64,000 nucleotides of DNA from the NCBI GenBank assembly GCA_030737875.1, contig CM060923.1, positions 490,322,453 to 490,386,452 of the forward strand. Direction: 5' to 3'. The notes beneath the pieces are model-generated. The model saw only the letters and a list, made by a program, of their open reading frames with translations, made no database searches and was not told the origin of the DNA. This document shows, in pieces, positions 10,871 to 21,273 of the stretch. Numbering within the stretch: the first letter of the stretch is position 1; every line of letters begins with the position of its first letter. Origin of the DNA: Allium sativum (Eukaryota; Streptophyta; Magnoliopsida; Asparagales; Amaryllidaceae). The position numbers and the translations under genes are program-made.

Positions 10871-12359
10871 TCATGTAAGCTCCATACTGGATGCCGAGCC
10901 ATTGCTGTCAACAGAGGAAGCGGGAGAAGAGGCCACCGGTAAAGCAAACCTGAACACCGCAGCATGATTGTCTCCAGAACCTGACGATGACATGAAAATA
11001 TGAAAGATGCGATGACAAATAAGCATGGTCGAACTAGTTTTGTTTTTGAAAATCCTTGCATTTCTTTCATTCCACACACACCAACTATAAACAGCCAGGA
11101 AGGTATCAAGCAGTGTACAAGATTCGGATTCCCAGTGATCGAAGAAAGAAGAGATGGTGGGGATGTAGCCAAGTAAGCAGGCACTCGCTGCAGCCCAGAT
11201 TGGGTAAGTAAAGTCACAAGAGAAGAATAGGTGGTGAATGGTTTCATCGTGAGAATTGCAGAGTGGACAGTTAGGGTTAGATACAACATTGCATTTGAAC
11301 AGTTTGACTCTAGTATTGATCTTCTCGTGAATCAAACACCATTGGAGAAAAAGGATTCTTGGAGCCAGTTTGCATTTCCAAAGCCTTGAGAATTTAAACA
11401 ATCTACCCGAGAAGTTCAAATAGCTATAACATGAAGATACAGAAAAGCCTCGAGATGGAGCGAGAACCCAAACAAAATGATCATCCAAGCTATTTAGTTG
11501 GGTGCAGCGAATGAGAGCAAAGATGCTCAGTAGCTGCGAGAGAGTGCGCCAATCAAAAAGTGAACCTGGAACTAAACTAATATGGCCATTGTTAAAAGCA
11601 TCAACAACAGAAAGCATAGAATTAGATTGAAGAGAGAAGAGTGAAGAAAAAATGAGAGAAAGAGGTAACTGACCGTGCCAAATATCGTGCCAAAATAAAC
11701 AAGACGTGCCACCCCCCAAGGAAACATGAAACAGAAATTTAATACGAGAAAGACAAGAAAGAATCCCATGCAAGAAGGGAGAGGGTCTAGAGGAGGGATG
11801 ATGGTGCAAAACTAGGTGGGGGTTAGAAGAGAAGTAGCGGGCCAGAATCCAATCTCTCCAAATGGAATTTCCAGGGGTGAGGAGTCTCCAGACCCACTTG
11901 GCCAACAAAGCCATATTAAAGTGGTTAAGATCAAGAACACCGAGCCCCCCCTGATCAAAATTCAGGCATACTGTTCTCCAATTAATTAATTTCTTGATGC
12001 TATGACCATTCCAAAGAAATGAACTTCTAATTGAATCAATCTTACAGATTACCCATTTAGGGAGTTTATGAAAGGACATCCAGTATGAAGGAATAGCGGA
12101 GAGCACAGATTTAACTAAAGTTACACGGCCCATAGAAGATAATGCATTTGCTTTCCAAGCCGCTAACCTGGTTTCAATCTTGTTAATAAGGGGGAGCCAG
12201 TCGTTTTTATGAAGTTTAGTGGGTCTGAGTGGCAAACCAAGGTATGTCATTGGGAATTTCGCAACTTTGCAATTGAGGGTGGAAGAAATCAAGTCTCCAA
12301 GATGGTCTGACTTACCAAGCATGTAGATGACACTTTTATTAAAGTTGATGGAAAGCCAT
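10871..12359 (-). pseudogene. LINE ORF2, C-terminal fragment (RT thumb and zf-RVT)
   Basis: An open stretch of about 496 codons with no upstream start of its own: the first codons come from host element B. The N-terminal part has the plant L1 signature after the RT active site, including FPMTYLGLPLR, ALSSMGRVTLVKSVLSAIP and GGLGVLDLNHFNMALLAKW. The C-terminal part is a zf-RVT domain, with WKCKLAPRILFLQW and then CPLC and TIHHLFFSC supplying zinc ligands. The endonuclease, and the RT fingers and palm with the catalytic aspartates, are absent. The remaining frame has no stop, so this insertion is younger than its host. Confidence 0.88.
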
Positions 12360-13480
12360 CTTCCGTCTCCCAAGTCGCGTCTCCTTGATCATTTCCCCAT
12401 TGAACTTTAACCAACTTGACCTCTCGGTTGCGTGATTTCTTGACCTCCGATCCAAGGATGCATGTAGGAGCTTATCTAATCGTAGCATCTCGCTCTACTT
12501 CCACTTCTCTAAGCATGCTCGACTCTACTACTTCCGCTGTATCATGCAAACACTTCCTCAAATGTGACATGTGAAACACGTCATGCACACCACTAAGCTT
12601 CTCAGGCAACTGCACTCCGTAGGCCATTTGTCCAATTCGCTCTATAATGGGGAATGGCCCTATGAACCTTGATGCTAACTTCCCTACTGCTCCAAAGAGA
12701 ACTACATTCCTCAACGGTGATACCTTGATAAAGACCATATCTCCAACATCAAACTCAAGGTCGGTCCTTCTCTTATCAGCATATGACTTCTGCCTGTCAT
12801 GTGCTGTCTTCATGCGCCTTCGAATCAAGTCTATCTTCTCTGAAGTCTCTCTAACCATGTCTATCCCTAGTAAAACCTTATCTGTGGATTCCCACCAACA
12901 AGTCGGTGATCGGCACGGTCATCCATACAAAGCCTCAAAAGGAGCCAAACCAATACTAGTCTGATAGCTATTGTTGTAGGAGAACTCTACTAATGGAAGG
13001 TGCTCTTCCCATGTTCCTCCAAAGTCCAAGATACATAACCCCAAAAGATCTTCTAGAATCCGATTCACTCTTTCGGTTTGGTCATCCGTCTGAGGGTGAT
13101 AAGCGGTGCTCAAACACAATTGTGTTCCTACCGCTTCTTGCAAGCTCTTCCAAAAATCACTAGTGAAAATGGGATCTCGATCACTCACAATACTAGAAGG
13201 TATGCCGTGTAGGCGAACTATCTCTCGGAGATAAACTAATGTTAATCGTGCCGCTGTCCTTTTACTCTTGATGGGAATGAAATGGGCTCTCTTGGTAAGT
13301 CGATCTACTACGACCCAAATCCCCGTATTACCCTTTCTTGACCTCGGCAACCCATCGACAAAATCCTTGGAAACACTTTCCCATTTCCACTGTGGAACTT
13401 CTAAATGGTGAAGCAAACCACCATGCTTCTTTTGCTCTACCTTAACTTGTTGGCACACTAAACATGTAGAAAATAAAACT
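12360..13480 (-). pseudogene. pol: Integrase and partial chromodomain of element B
   Basis: Frame 12919-13458 carries the integrase core: catalytic Asp in SVSKDFVDGLP, Asp in [11 protein letters not shown] and Glu in [11 protein letters not shown], with normal spacing. Only the last zinc-finger ligand region (MCQQVKVEQK) remains upstream. A stop interrupts the frame after FEALYG (about 12916-12918), where the homologue in D reads YGRPCRSP. The frame 12472-12858 then continues with the C-terminal domain ([35 protein letters not shown]). The chromodomain begins near 12470 and is cut by the LINE. Other stops and frame changes make this non-functional. Confidence 0.9.
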
Positions 13481-13496
13481 TCTTACTCTTGTTGTG

Positions 13497-14855
13497 TTAT
13501 TTGGGATCTTCAATTGCCACTACCTTCGCGGGATCCACCGATATCCCTTGCTTAGAGACCTCGAGCCCTAAGAACCTCACTTCCTTCCTCCAAAACTGAT
13601 ATTTGGAGAATTTAGCTTTGAGTAAATGTACTTGAAGGGTCTCTAAAAACTTCCTTAAGACGTAGGGCATGCTCTCCCTCACTTCTAGAGAATATCAAGA
13701 TGTCATTCACAAAGATTACCACAAACTCGTTTAGAAACCCCCTAAAACACCCTACTCATTATGTCTACGAAATATGCGGGTGCATTTGTCAAACCCAAAA
13801 GGCATGATGTGCCACTCAAAGAAACCGTCGGGAGTCCTAAAAGCATTTTTATCTATACTATCCTCAGTTACCCTCAACTGATGAAATCCTATAGCTAAGT
13901 CCAACTATGAGAAAACCGAAGTACCAACCAACTGATCGAACAAGTCATCTATCCTCGGCAATGGGTGTCTATTATTCTTCATGAGTTTATTTAGCTCTCT
14001 ATAGTCCACACACAATCTAAGTGAACCATCAGCCTTCATAGCAAAAACAACTGGAGCACCCCACTCCGAGATATTTCTTCTTATGAATTGTTTCTCAAGC
14101 AACTCTTTCACTTGCTTACTAAGTTCCCTCCTCTCCCAAGGAGCCATGTGGCGTACAGACAATGCCATTGGCGTTGCATTGTCCACCAAGTATATATGGA
14201 AATCTATCTCACGCTTGGAGGTAAACCCCTAACCTCCTCAAAGACGTCATCATACTCACGGACTACTCGAACAGATTGCAAATCATCAATAGAAGTGTCA
14301 AGAGATTCTAGGTAGCTAAGCATCACCGAACACATAAGATCACATGAGATCTCGAGAGTATTACTCAAACTAGAAAATAGTCTAACTACCCACCTTTCAC
14401 AATCGAGCATGGAACCATAATTGGTTAGCCCATCCATTCCTAGAATCAACCCATAGCCCGTGAAACCAAGAACATAAACGTTGCATTCGAACCCAAAGCC
14501 ATACACAAAAATTCTCAAAACCCCGGCAATTCATAGAAAGATGATCCGTACCCCTAATAGGACTTGAGACACTAATGGGATCCACTACTATAATAGTATC
14601 AAGGTGCAGAGACTTAACAATAGAAGCAGACACGAATGAACATGAAGCACCAGAATCGAACAAAGTACGATTAGAATGATCAAAAAGGAAAATAAAACTT
14701 TCGACAGGAACTTTTCTACCTATATCAGGTATGCCGACCGTGAGAGCACTCATTTGCCCTCCGGAAAATCCTGTCTTACATCCTTGCCCTTTGGACAATC
14801 CCCGATAAGATGTGCCGTCTCTTCGCAATGATAATGACTAGTCTTCTTCCTACGG
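13497..14855 (-). pseudogene. pol: Protease and reverse transcriptase relic of element B
   Basis: The fragments, in order on the minus strand, are: a retroviral-type aspartic protease with the motif LFDSGASCSFVSA (frame 14397-14828), a linker and RT N-terminus (14204-14518), RT fingers with [26 protein letters not shown] (13905-14189), a degraded palm, and RT C-terminus KAKFSKYQFWRKEVRFLGLEVS (13497-13682). That last piece runs almost directly into the integrase finger at 13470, so the RNase H domain is deleted. Frameshifts and stops separate the blocks. The closest relative in the window is D. Confidence 0.88.
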
Positions 14856-15098
14856 TCTTTGGCTATATATGACCCACCATATCTCTGTAATGACACTCCC
14901 TATTTCCTCGGGGTCTATAGTTCTTTCCACCCTTCTTAGATTCCACTTCCTTGTTCTGTGGTTCTTCAACCTTGACTTCCTTCTTTTCTCCTTTATCTCT
15001 TGGTGCATCAAGGCTACATCCATGAGTTTCTCATCCTTGGGTTGTGCTCCTTAGCCCAAACTCCCTCATTCTCATTCTTATGATACTTGTTAACAAGT
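14856..15098 (-). pseudogene. gag: Tail of gag of element B
   Basis: On the minus strand the sequence after the C junction encodes an EKLMDVALMHQE-like peptide and a Lys/Glu-rich segment, corresponding to EKLVDMALLHEEDKG in the intact gag of element E. It then reaches a degenerate zinc-knuckle region (CHYRDMVGH; a second near 14770-14840). Element C is inserted just upstream. The rest of gag should be in the 50800 segment, where only a short degraded piece exists. Confidence 0.75.
15094..15098. repeat. Target-site duplication of element C (left copy)
   Basis: caagt immediately precedes the LTR end; the identical caagt follows the other LTR at 50800-50804. This shows that C inserted as one unit into B. 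Confidence 0.95.
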
Positions 15099-17024
15099 TG
15101 AGACGACCCCAAATCCCGTTTCTGACGGAGACAAGGGTTATCTTTGGAATATAACACAGAAACAGATAATAGCAGAACAAAATTAAATAAATACACCAGA
15201 TAATGAACAATAGAACATACTGGATAAAAGTAATCATCAGAGTTACACAGTATACATGATCTTACTTAGTACAAATACAGTTCAGCTATACATAAATGTC
15301 TACAGCGGAAAACAAACAAAATATGTACACTAGGAGCTGAACAGCATAAAAAGAGATAAATGATAGAATCCATCTTCAGCTCCAGCTATCCAGAAAGAAC
15401 CAGCTAAACCTGAATACAAGGCTGCCCGTGTAGAAAAAGGGGCACCCGGGTTTGAAAGTGAAACAAACTACGAGTCAGTCGTGGGACTGGTATGAGAAAT
15501 CTACTCAACACATATATATAATTTGGCTAATCACAGGACCACGCCACTTTCGTGGAACGGGTTTACTCCATTGGATCGCCAGTGCTTTAAAACAAATCTT
15601 TCTTTTGAACATTGCTATGCTTTTTATAAAAATGAAGCCGTTATAAGACTCAGTTCCCATCACACAATGCAACGCAAACCAGAGGATAGAGTTTTTTTCT
15701 TATAACGACCAAAATATGCTTGATATGAATAAAACAAAGGCATTTGATATTATTGCTAGTGTTTATATGTTTTGAAAACAATTTCAAATCATAACTATCA
15801 ATCATAGACGGCATTAATGCCCCATACCACTATGTCGCCATATATAGGTATACAATCAAAACCGCATAGTCACGTAATTGGAAATTGGATTTCTGTCATG
15901 AACCAAGGCAAAAGATAGTCCTTACCGAATTCGAGACAATCTAGCCTACCATGTCTCAGGATCAGAGCTCGAGTGACCCTTGGATCATCAGGGCCGGTCC
16001 ACCGATGTGGATTAAAATGCCTGAACAATATGTTTCCCGCCCTTTGGGGTGCAAACGAGCCAACGAATCTCTCCATCGGACCCGGATCGTCCGATCAAAC
16101 CGAGGCGCCTCGCAACAGCAACAACCACATAGGTGAAAGTATATAAATGTCAGGGCTGGTAGGTCACTGATACCACCCTAGCTAGAAAGAAACGCATGCC
16201 CTCCCTGAGGTCCTTCTCCCGTTTCTGGTCCATACCGGGGTGTGAGGCTCGCGAATTTACGTTATACACAAAGCTACGCCACACAGGCGGTGCTTTGATC
16301 ATCACCACAAGACTTTGCTTTTCAACAGAAGCCCTGATCATTTGCCACTTAGGCATGCCACACTAGCAATTCAAGCCATGCGACTGATGTCCATCGATAT
16401 ACAACCTCTGAGCTCGTGCGTCTCAGAGAAGGGCGTTAAGCAAAAGAATAAATTCTCTACCGCCAAACAGATGTATATTTAATAGAGATCAATCAACACA
16501 GAATAAAATCCAATGTCAGACACACAGTCCATTTACAAGTCCGTTCTGGGGCTGAACGAAACCGGAGGCACTAAATACCTCGCAAACCCTTCGATCACCA
16601 CGTACGTCTGGACGATCACCACTCATTATCCATATTTCGGGATGCCTCCCAATCAGGACCTCGGTTACCATCCAAACGAGGTGAAGATCTCCGGTCTTCG
16701 ACCATCGTCTTCATCTTCAAATTTCAATCGTCGGTCGATATTTCAAATGAGAATTAACTCGTCCTTTTCAAATAATTCACGTATATTTAGAATTTCAAAT
16801 CAATTTATTTCAATGGTTAAATTATTCGACAACACCAATCTTGTTCTTTAATGTAATTTTCACCACAAACACATACAGCCATCGAATACAACATAAATCG
16901 AGCAAATTCAGTTTATTTCCATTCCATATTGTTTATGACATTTTATAACGATTTATCGCTATTTTTATTTATTTTAAAATAGCCAATTTATTCAAAACGA
17001 CGCTTCGGGCCATAACGCGGCCGT

Positions 17025-17465
17025 GGCGCTGTTTTTCTTCAGATTTGATTTACACATATCTGAAAATCCAACCGTTGGATTCTCATAAAATTTACATCAT
17101 TAGAAAGGTCTTTTCAAAACGAATCCAACGGTTCCAGTTTCGGGAAAATCCGACGGTCGGATCTCCCGGTTAAATCGTTTGAATTTTCGATTTCAAAATA
17201 CGAACTGCAGCGTCGTTATTCGATTAAATATAATTATTTTTATATATATATAAATATAATCGTTCCTGGCGCTGTTTTTCTTCAGATTTGATTTAAACAT
17301 TCCAGACAATCCAACCGTTGGATTTTTACAATGTTGGTGCCGTTGGGAAGATATTTCCAAGGCGAACCCGACGGTTTAGGTTTCGGGAAAATCCAATGGT
17401 CGTATTTCCCGCACTAGTTGTTTGAAATCACGGTTTCAAAATACGAACTGCACGGCCTCATTTCG
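17025..17465. repeat. 243-bp diverged tandem duplication in C LTR
   Basis: Units start at 17025 and 17268 (ggcgctgtttttcttcagat in both). Each contains aaccgttggatt, later ttcgggaaaatcc, and then a nine-base block ending in cg. In the first unit, aaccgttggattc (17070-17082) and gaatccaacggtt (17121-17133) are a perfect 13-bp inverted repeat. The same duplication is at about 47426 and 47672 in the other LTR. Confidence 0.85.
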
Positions 17466-18735
17466 TTTTAATTTTATTTATATTTATTTATTTATATAAA
17501 TATAGTTCATTCAATGATTTCAATATCGTTTTCACTTCAAATATTTCACTAACGCCTTAAAATTTTGGAAAATTTTGCCATAACCTCCCCTGCACCGGGA
17601 GCATCGGGAAATCTCAAATAGCTTCCCCGGTCCTTCTAATCTCAAAAAGAAAAAGAAAAAGCCAAGCGGCTAGCCAACAGGCTCATAAAATCATCACCCA
17701 AACAAAACAGTAAATGTGTACCTATTTGTCGGGCACAAAATTTTATTCCTCTTCTCTAGCCCCTTTGCTATAACCTATTCAATGAATATGCATGTACATA
17801 TATATAGTTCTTATCATTTATCATTTTCTATTCAACTTCATATTTGATTTCTATTTGGTTTAAAAACACCATTCATTCTAATGTTACATATATAGGTACA
17901 AATCATATCATTAGCTAATTAATGAATATTTCAACTCATATATATTTATTTGAACAAGTGGCTATTTTTAACACTTCACATTTCAACGATTCATGCATAT
18001 AATAAAAATGTGATTTTTATTGTAAAACAACTCATTTGAAAACACTATTATTTTATATATTTCATATTGGTGATAAAAATAGGATTTTTCTTTTAAAACA
18101 ATTTCTTTCAAAATGAGATTATTTTACACAGTTCATATAGTCGATAAAAGGTGATTTTTGTTATCAAAATATGAATACCATTCAACACATGAATTTCAAA
18201 TCAATGAATGAATATCGATTTAACACATGAAGGTTTTCTATAATTTCTATATGTAGATAGAAATGTGATTTTTATATTTAAAACGCGAATACCATTCAAC
18301 ACATGAATTTCTAATCAACGAATGAATATCGATTCAACACATGAAGGTTTTCTATTCAATGAATAAATATAGTTTAAGCAGATGAAAATAATTCAAACAC
18401 ACGAATATTATTCAGAATTTCGGCATCATAACGGCAGGGTAGTTAAAACCGGGACGGTCCCTAGTACGGCTCCTCGCTCTACCTTAAAACCTCGCGGTTT
18501 TTGACAATGGGGATCATGCATCTAGTTCGCACGCAGGCAGCATGTATATATTTATTTCATTTCCACAAACTAATCCTATGTGGCTTCAACCAAATATTTC
18601 TCAACCACAAACGGGTATTTTTCAACCACAATCAATCAATATCAACCACAAACAATCCCAAACAATCATTCGTTATCAATCAATTTTCACAACAATTTCA
18701 ACCAATAAATATCGTCCATGGTTTGTGGACGAGGG

Positions 18736-18740
18736 GCGTA
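18736..18740. repeat. Target-site duplication of element D (left copy)
   Basis: gcgta, repeated at 39078-39082 after the other end of D. The empty site is seen intact in C's 5' LTR at 49153-49157. Confidence 0.96.
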
Positions 18741-18954
18741 TGTAACACCCCGAATTTCGGTTAATGCTAAAATTCACAAATTAAAGAATAACTAATCCCA
18801 GATGTGGGAATTAGGGGAAACGGGTTGCACCATTGCGTTCGCCTCGGAAAAATACGCAAAATAGAGTCTGAGTTTTCGAAAATCGGAGTCCGTATGAAGA
18901 AGATATGGACGAACGAAGTTAGGCAGAAAAACCGAAAAACTAGCCAGAATGCAC

Positions 18955-19051
18955 TGGCGCACTTGTGAAGTGCGCCAACACAAAAATGCACTGGCGCACT
19001 TGTGAAGTGCGCCAACACATTTTTACACTGGCGCACTTGGGAAGTGCGCCC
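18955..19051 (+). repeat. Three tandem perfect hairpins upstream of D promoter
   Basis: The 37-bp unit is repeated three times. Each contains TGGCGCACTT, a three-base loop and AAGTGCGCCA, a perfect 10-bp stem (18955-18977, 18992-19014, 19029-19051; the last has one changed end base). The same set is at 35899-35995 in the 3' LTR. It lies about 150-250 bp upstream of the TATA box, where B, E and G carry palindromic clusters of other sequence. Confidence 0.9.
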
Positions 19052-19205
19052 GTGTCGAGCCAGAAACCTGCACAGCTTTCTGGCTGGCCTGGTGCACCAT
19101 TTTAGGGTTTAGGCTGTGTTTTGGGGCTGGTTTCTGGAAGCTTCCGAGATCGGATGGTCCATCTAATTTAGGGTTAATCTAATGGCCTAAAACACTTACC
19201 TAATC

Positions 19206-19214
19206 CTATAAATA
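19206..19214 (+). promoter_or_regulatory. LTR TATA box of D
   Basis: ctataaata, about 465 bp into the LTR, followed by a GC-balanced transcribed-looking segment. The same motif is at 36152-36160 in the 3' LTR. Position and sequence fit the RNA polymerase II promoter of a plant LTR. Confidence 0.7.
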
Positions 19215-19736
19215 AGACCCTAAGCTAGCCCTAAATGGTCATAATCCTATCTCCTAACTAAACTATGCCAAAATTTTCTTTGATCATGGCCTCCACTCAA
19301 AACCCTAGCCTCCATCCTATTTCTAAACTATTTCTATGAAGGCTTTCATGTGCATACAAGCATCTTTGAGTTGTATGAGTGATCATTGGCTTGCATTCAT
19401 CATCAAGTTGCAAGCTTTATGTTCAAGGCTAGAGTTTTTGGGTGATTTGTGGCAAGGGTTTGCTTATTGGAGTTTAGTGGTGAGTTTCTATAGACTTAAC
19501 AATCAATTGTTAAATTGATTATGATAGGATATGATAAGATATGGCTATGTTTGTGGAATCAATGTGTTTATGCAAGTTTAGTATAGTGTATGTTGTGTGT
19601 TATATGCAAGTTTAATGCTATGTTTTATGATGCAAAACACTATGTTGAACATTGATTCATATGTAACATGTTATGCAAGCTATATGGGAGATTATATGCA
19701 AGTCTATATGTAACATGTTATGCAAGTTATGTATTT

Positions 19737-20090
19737 GATTTTATGCATGCTAAGTATTTGGTTTTATGCATGCTATGTATTTGGTTTTATGCATGCTAAG
19801 TATTTGGTTTTATGCATGCTATGTATGTGGTTTTATGCATGCTAAGTATTTGGTTTTATGCATGCTAAGTGTTTGGTTTTATGCAAGTTTGTCTCTTTTT
19901 ATGATATGCATAATATATGCAAGTTTGTCTCTAAATATGGCATGTTATGCAAGTTCATATGCAAGTTATGATACATATTCATATGCAAGTTATGATGCAA
20001 GTTCATATGCAAGTTATGATGCAAGTTCATATGCAAGTTTATGTGCAAGTTCATATGCAAGTTGTCTCTTTTATGATATGCATAATGCAA
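19737..20090 (+). repeat. ATGCA-rich minisatellites in D LTR
   Basis: First a 23-bp unit, tatttggttttatgcatgct plus aag, is repeated about six times (19737-19885). Then units of tatgcaagttcatatgcaag follow to 20090. The open frames across both strands (residue patterns YASSYAS and NLHMNLH) result from the repeats. The 3' LTR has the same arrays at about 36680-37040 with small differences. Confidence 0.9.
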
Positions 20091-20487
20091 GTTTGGGTTA
20101 AATACTAGTTGGGTTTAATGTATGTTCATATATGCCAGTTGACACCTATTGAACCCATGATAAAGTTACATGCTATGTTGGCTAAACCCATGACCTTTGT
20201 GATGAATCTTCCCTTTATTATGTCGTGTTATGAGAACGAACTACGTGGGGAACGATGGGGTTAATATGCATGTTAATAAAATGATGTGAAATGAGTATGA
20301 TTAATCATACCACAAATTAAATGGACGTAATTGGGAATTTACCTATTAAGTTAGGTCTACCCATACTATGGAATTGGGAATTTACCTATTGAGTTAGGTC
20401 TACCCATATTCTTAAAAATGTGTAATTAATTAGGCATAATTAATTCAAATTATGGGGGTGATTAATTAGGTGTAATTAATCAACTAA

Positions 20488-20702
20488 GACACGAGGTTGG
20501 ACCCTTTTGTAGCGGAAGTCTGCCCGGAACCGACCGGCCATCCAGCAGCTACAAATGATTGGCCCAATGTGAGAGGTCTTAGTCATAAATTAAATACGTG
20601 ATTAAAGTAAAGACACGAGGTTAGACCTTTTTATGACAGAAGTCTGCCCGGAACCAACCGACATATCCAACAGTCATAAAAGATGGTCTAATGTGAGAGG
20701 TC
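20488..20702 (+). other. Tandem pair of conserved LTR hairpins (D, 5' LTR)
   Basis: Copies at 20488-20578 and 20612-20702. The sense strand is the plus strand. Copy 2 pairs TTAGACC/GGTCTAA (7 bp) and TTTTATGAC/GTCATAAAA (9 bp) around AAGTCTGCCCGGAACC. Copy 1 pairs TTGG and CC with GG and CCAA across one mismatch, then TTTGTAGC/GCTACAAA (8 bp), then CCGG/CCGG. Both begin GACACGAGG and end TGTGAGAGGTC, the first three and last three bases (GAC/GTC) being complementary. This is the clearest example of the motif found in B, E and G. Confidence 0.8.
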
Positions 20703-21273
20703 TTTATGAGGTCATGATCTTAATTAATTAAGAAACACTTAACCATATTAGCATGTAGAGGGACATGAGGGGTTAAGTGGGTGCCTTGGGTGGCATGTGG
20801 AAATCAAGTGGGTTGCCTTGGGTGGCAATAGAAAATACGATTAGAATACTTAACCAAAGAGGAACATGTAATTAAACATGGGTAAAGGGTTAAGTAAGTG
20901 CTTTGGGTGGCATGTGGAAATCTAGTGGGTGCCTTAAGTGGCAATTGATATATGATTAGATGACTTAACCAAACCTTAACATGTAGGTGGGCATGATTAT
21001 AACAGGGGTTAAGTGGGATACACTAGATAAAATAACAAGCTTAGGTGGTAGCTTATGGGGGCCCATTTCAACCAATATCCCAAACGTATCTTAGTGGGCT
21101 CGACTCTAGTCGAGTGACGGGACACGCATATTGGGCTTGACTATAAGAGGCCAAAATGGGTTAGCGGTGGCAACGCATGACCAATGGGTTTCATATGCGT
21201 GTGTGGACCCGGGCTGGTAAATAAGACGTTGTTGCATCGTGTAGATATAAGCCGTGCACCGTTAGTTTTATCA

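Larger units (their letters stand above)
10617..12359 (-). mobile_element. 5'-truncated L1-type LINE inserted in B chromodomain
   Basis: A 16-base poly(A) tail (T-run 10617-10632 on the plus strand) marks the 3' end. The other end, near 12359, joins the last C-terminal part of LINE ORF2 directly to B's chromodomain sequence. B sequence resumes on both sides: CTTGGGAGACGGAAG right of the LINE and GATTCGTACATTGTACCC left of it, as in the uninterrupted homologue at 25655-25690. A clear target-site duplication is not visible; about four bases of the expected target seem lost. Severe 5' truncation is usual for target-primed reverse transcription. Confidence 0.9.
8546..15098 (-). mobile_element. 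Element B, left segment: Tekay-like gypsy chromovirus, decayed
   Basis: This is the 3' half of an old gypsy element; its other half is at 50800-54343. From left to right: part of the 3' LTR, polypurine tract, 3' non-coding region, chromodomain and integrase, reverse transcriptase and protease, and the tail of gag, all on the minus strand. It is interrupted by a LINE at 10617-12359 and by element C at 15099, where the 5-bp duplication caagt (15094-15098 and 50800-50804) proves continuity between the halves. Its LTR is cut at 8546 by element A. RNase H is deleted, and several stops and frameshifts are visible. Confidence 0.92.
15099..18740 (-). repeat. Element C 3' LTR, part 1 (downstream part)
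   Basis: Aligns with 45498-49160 of the 5' LTR, with small differences only. The plus strand begins tgagacgacccc, the LTR end in minus-strand sense. Element D interrupts it after gcgta at 18740. It contains a 12-bp perfect palindrome cgaggcgcctcg (16101-16112, and 46501-46512 in the other LTR), a 243-bp tandem duplication (17025-17465), and AT-rich repeats near 17990-18400. Its small open frames are not supported as genes. Confidence 0.95.

Noticed and set aside
16101..16112. 12-bp perfect palindrome cgaggcgcctcg as a regulatory site
   Set aside because: Present in both C LTRs, but it is a single short palindrome with nothing else to support a role.
16513..16851. 112-residue plus-strand frame
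   Set aside because: Antisense to the element, inside C's LTR; the copy at 46913 is truncated by a frameshift.
19737..20090. Regularly spaced repeats resembling a CRISPR array
   Set aside because: Units are directly adjacent without unique spacers, and the surroundings are a plant retrotransposon LTR.
19766..20101. Open frames of 111 residues (plus) and 63 residues (minus) with repeated YASSYAS and NLHMNLH patterns
   Set aside because: They are translations of the ATGCA minisatellites in the D LTR; the same happens at 36712-37047.
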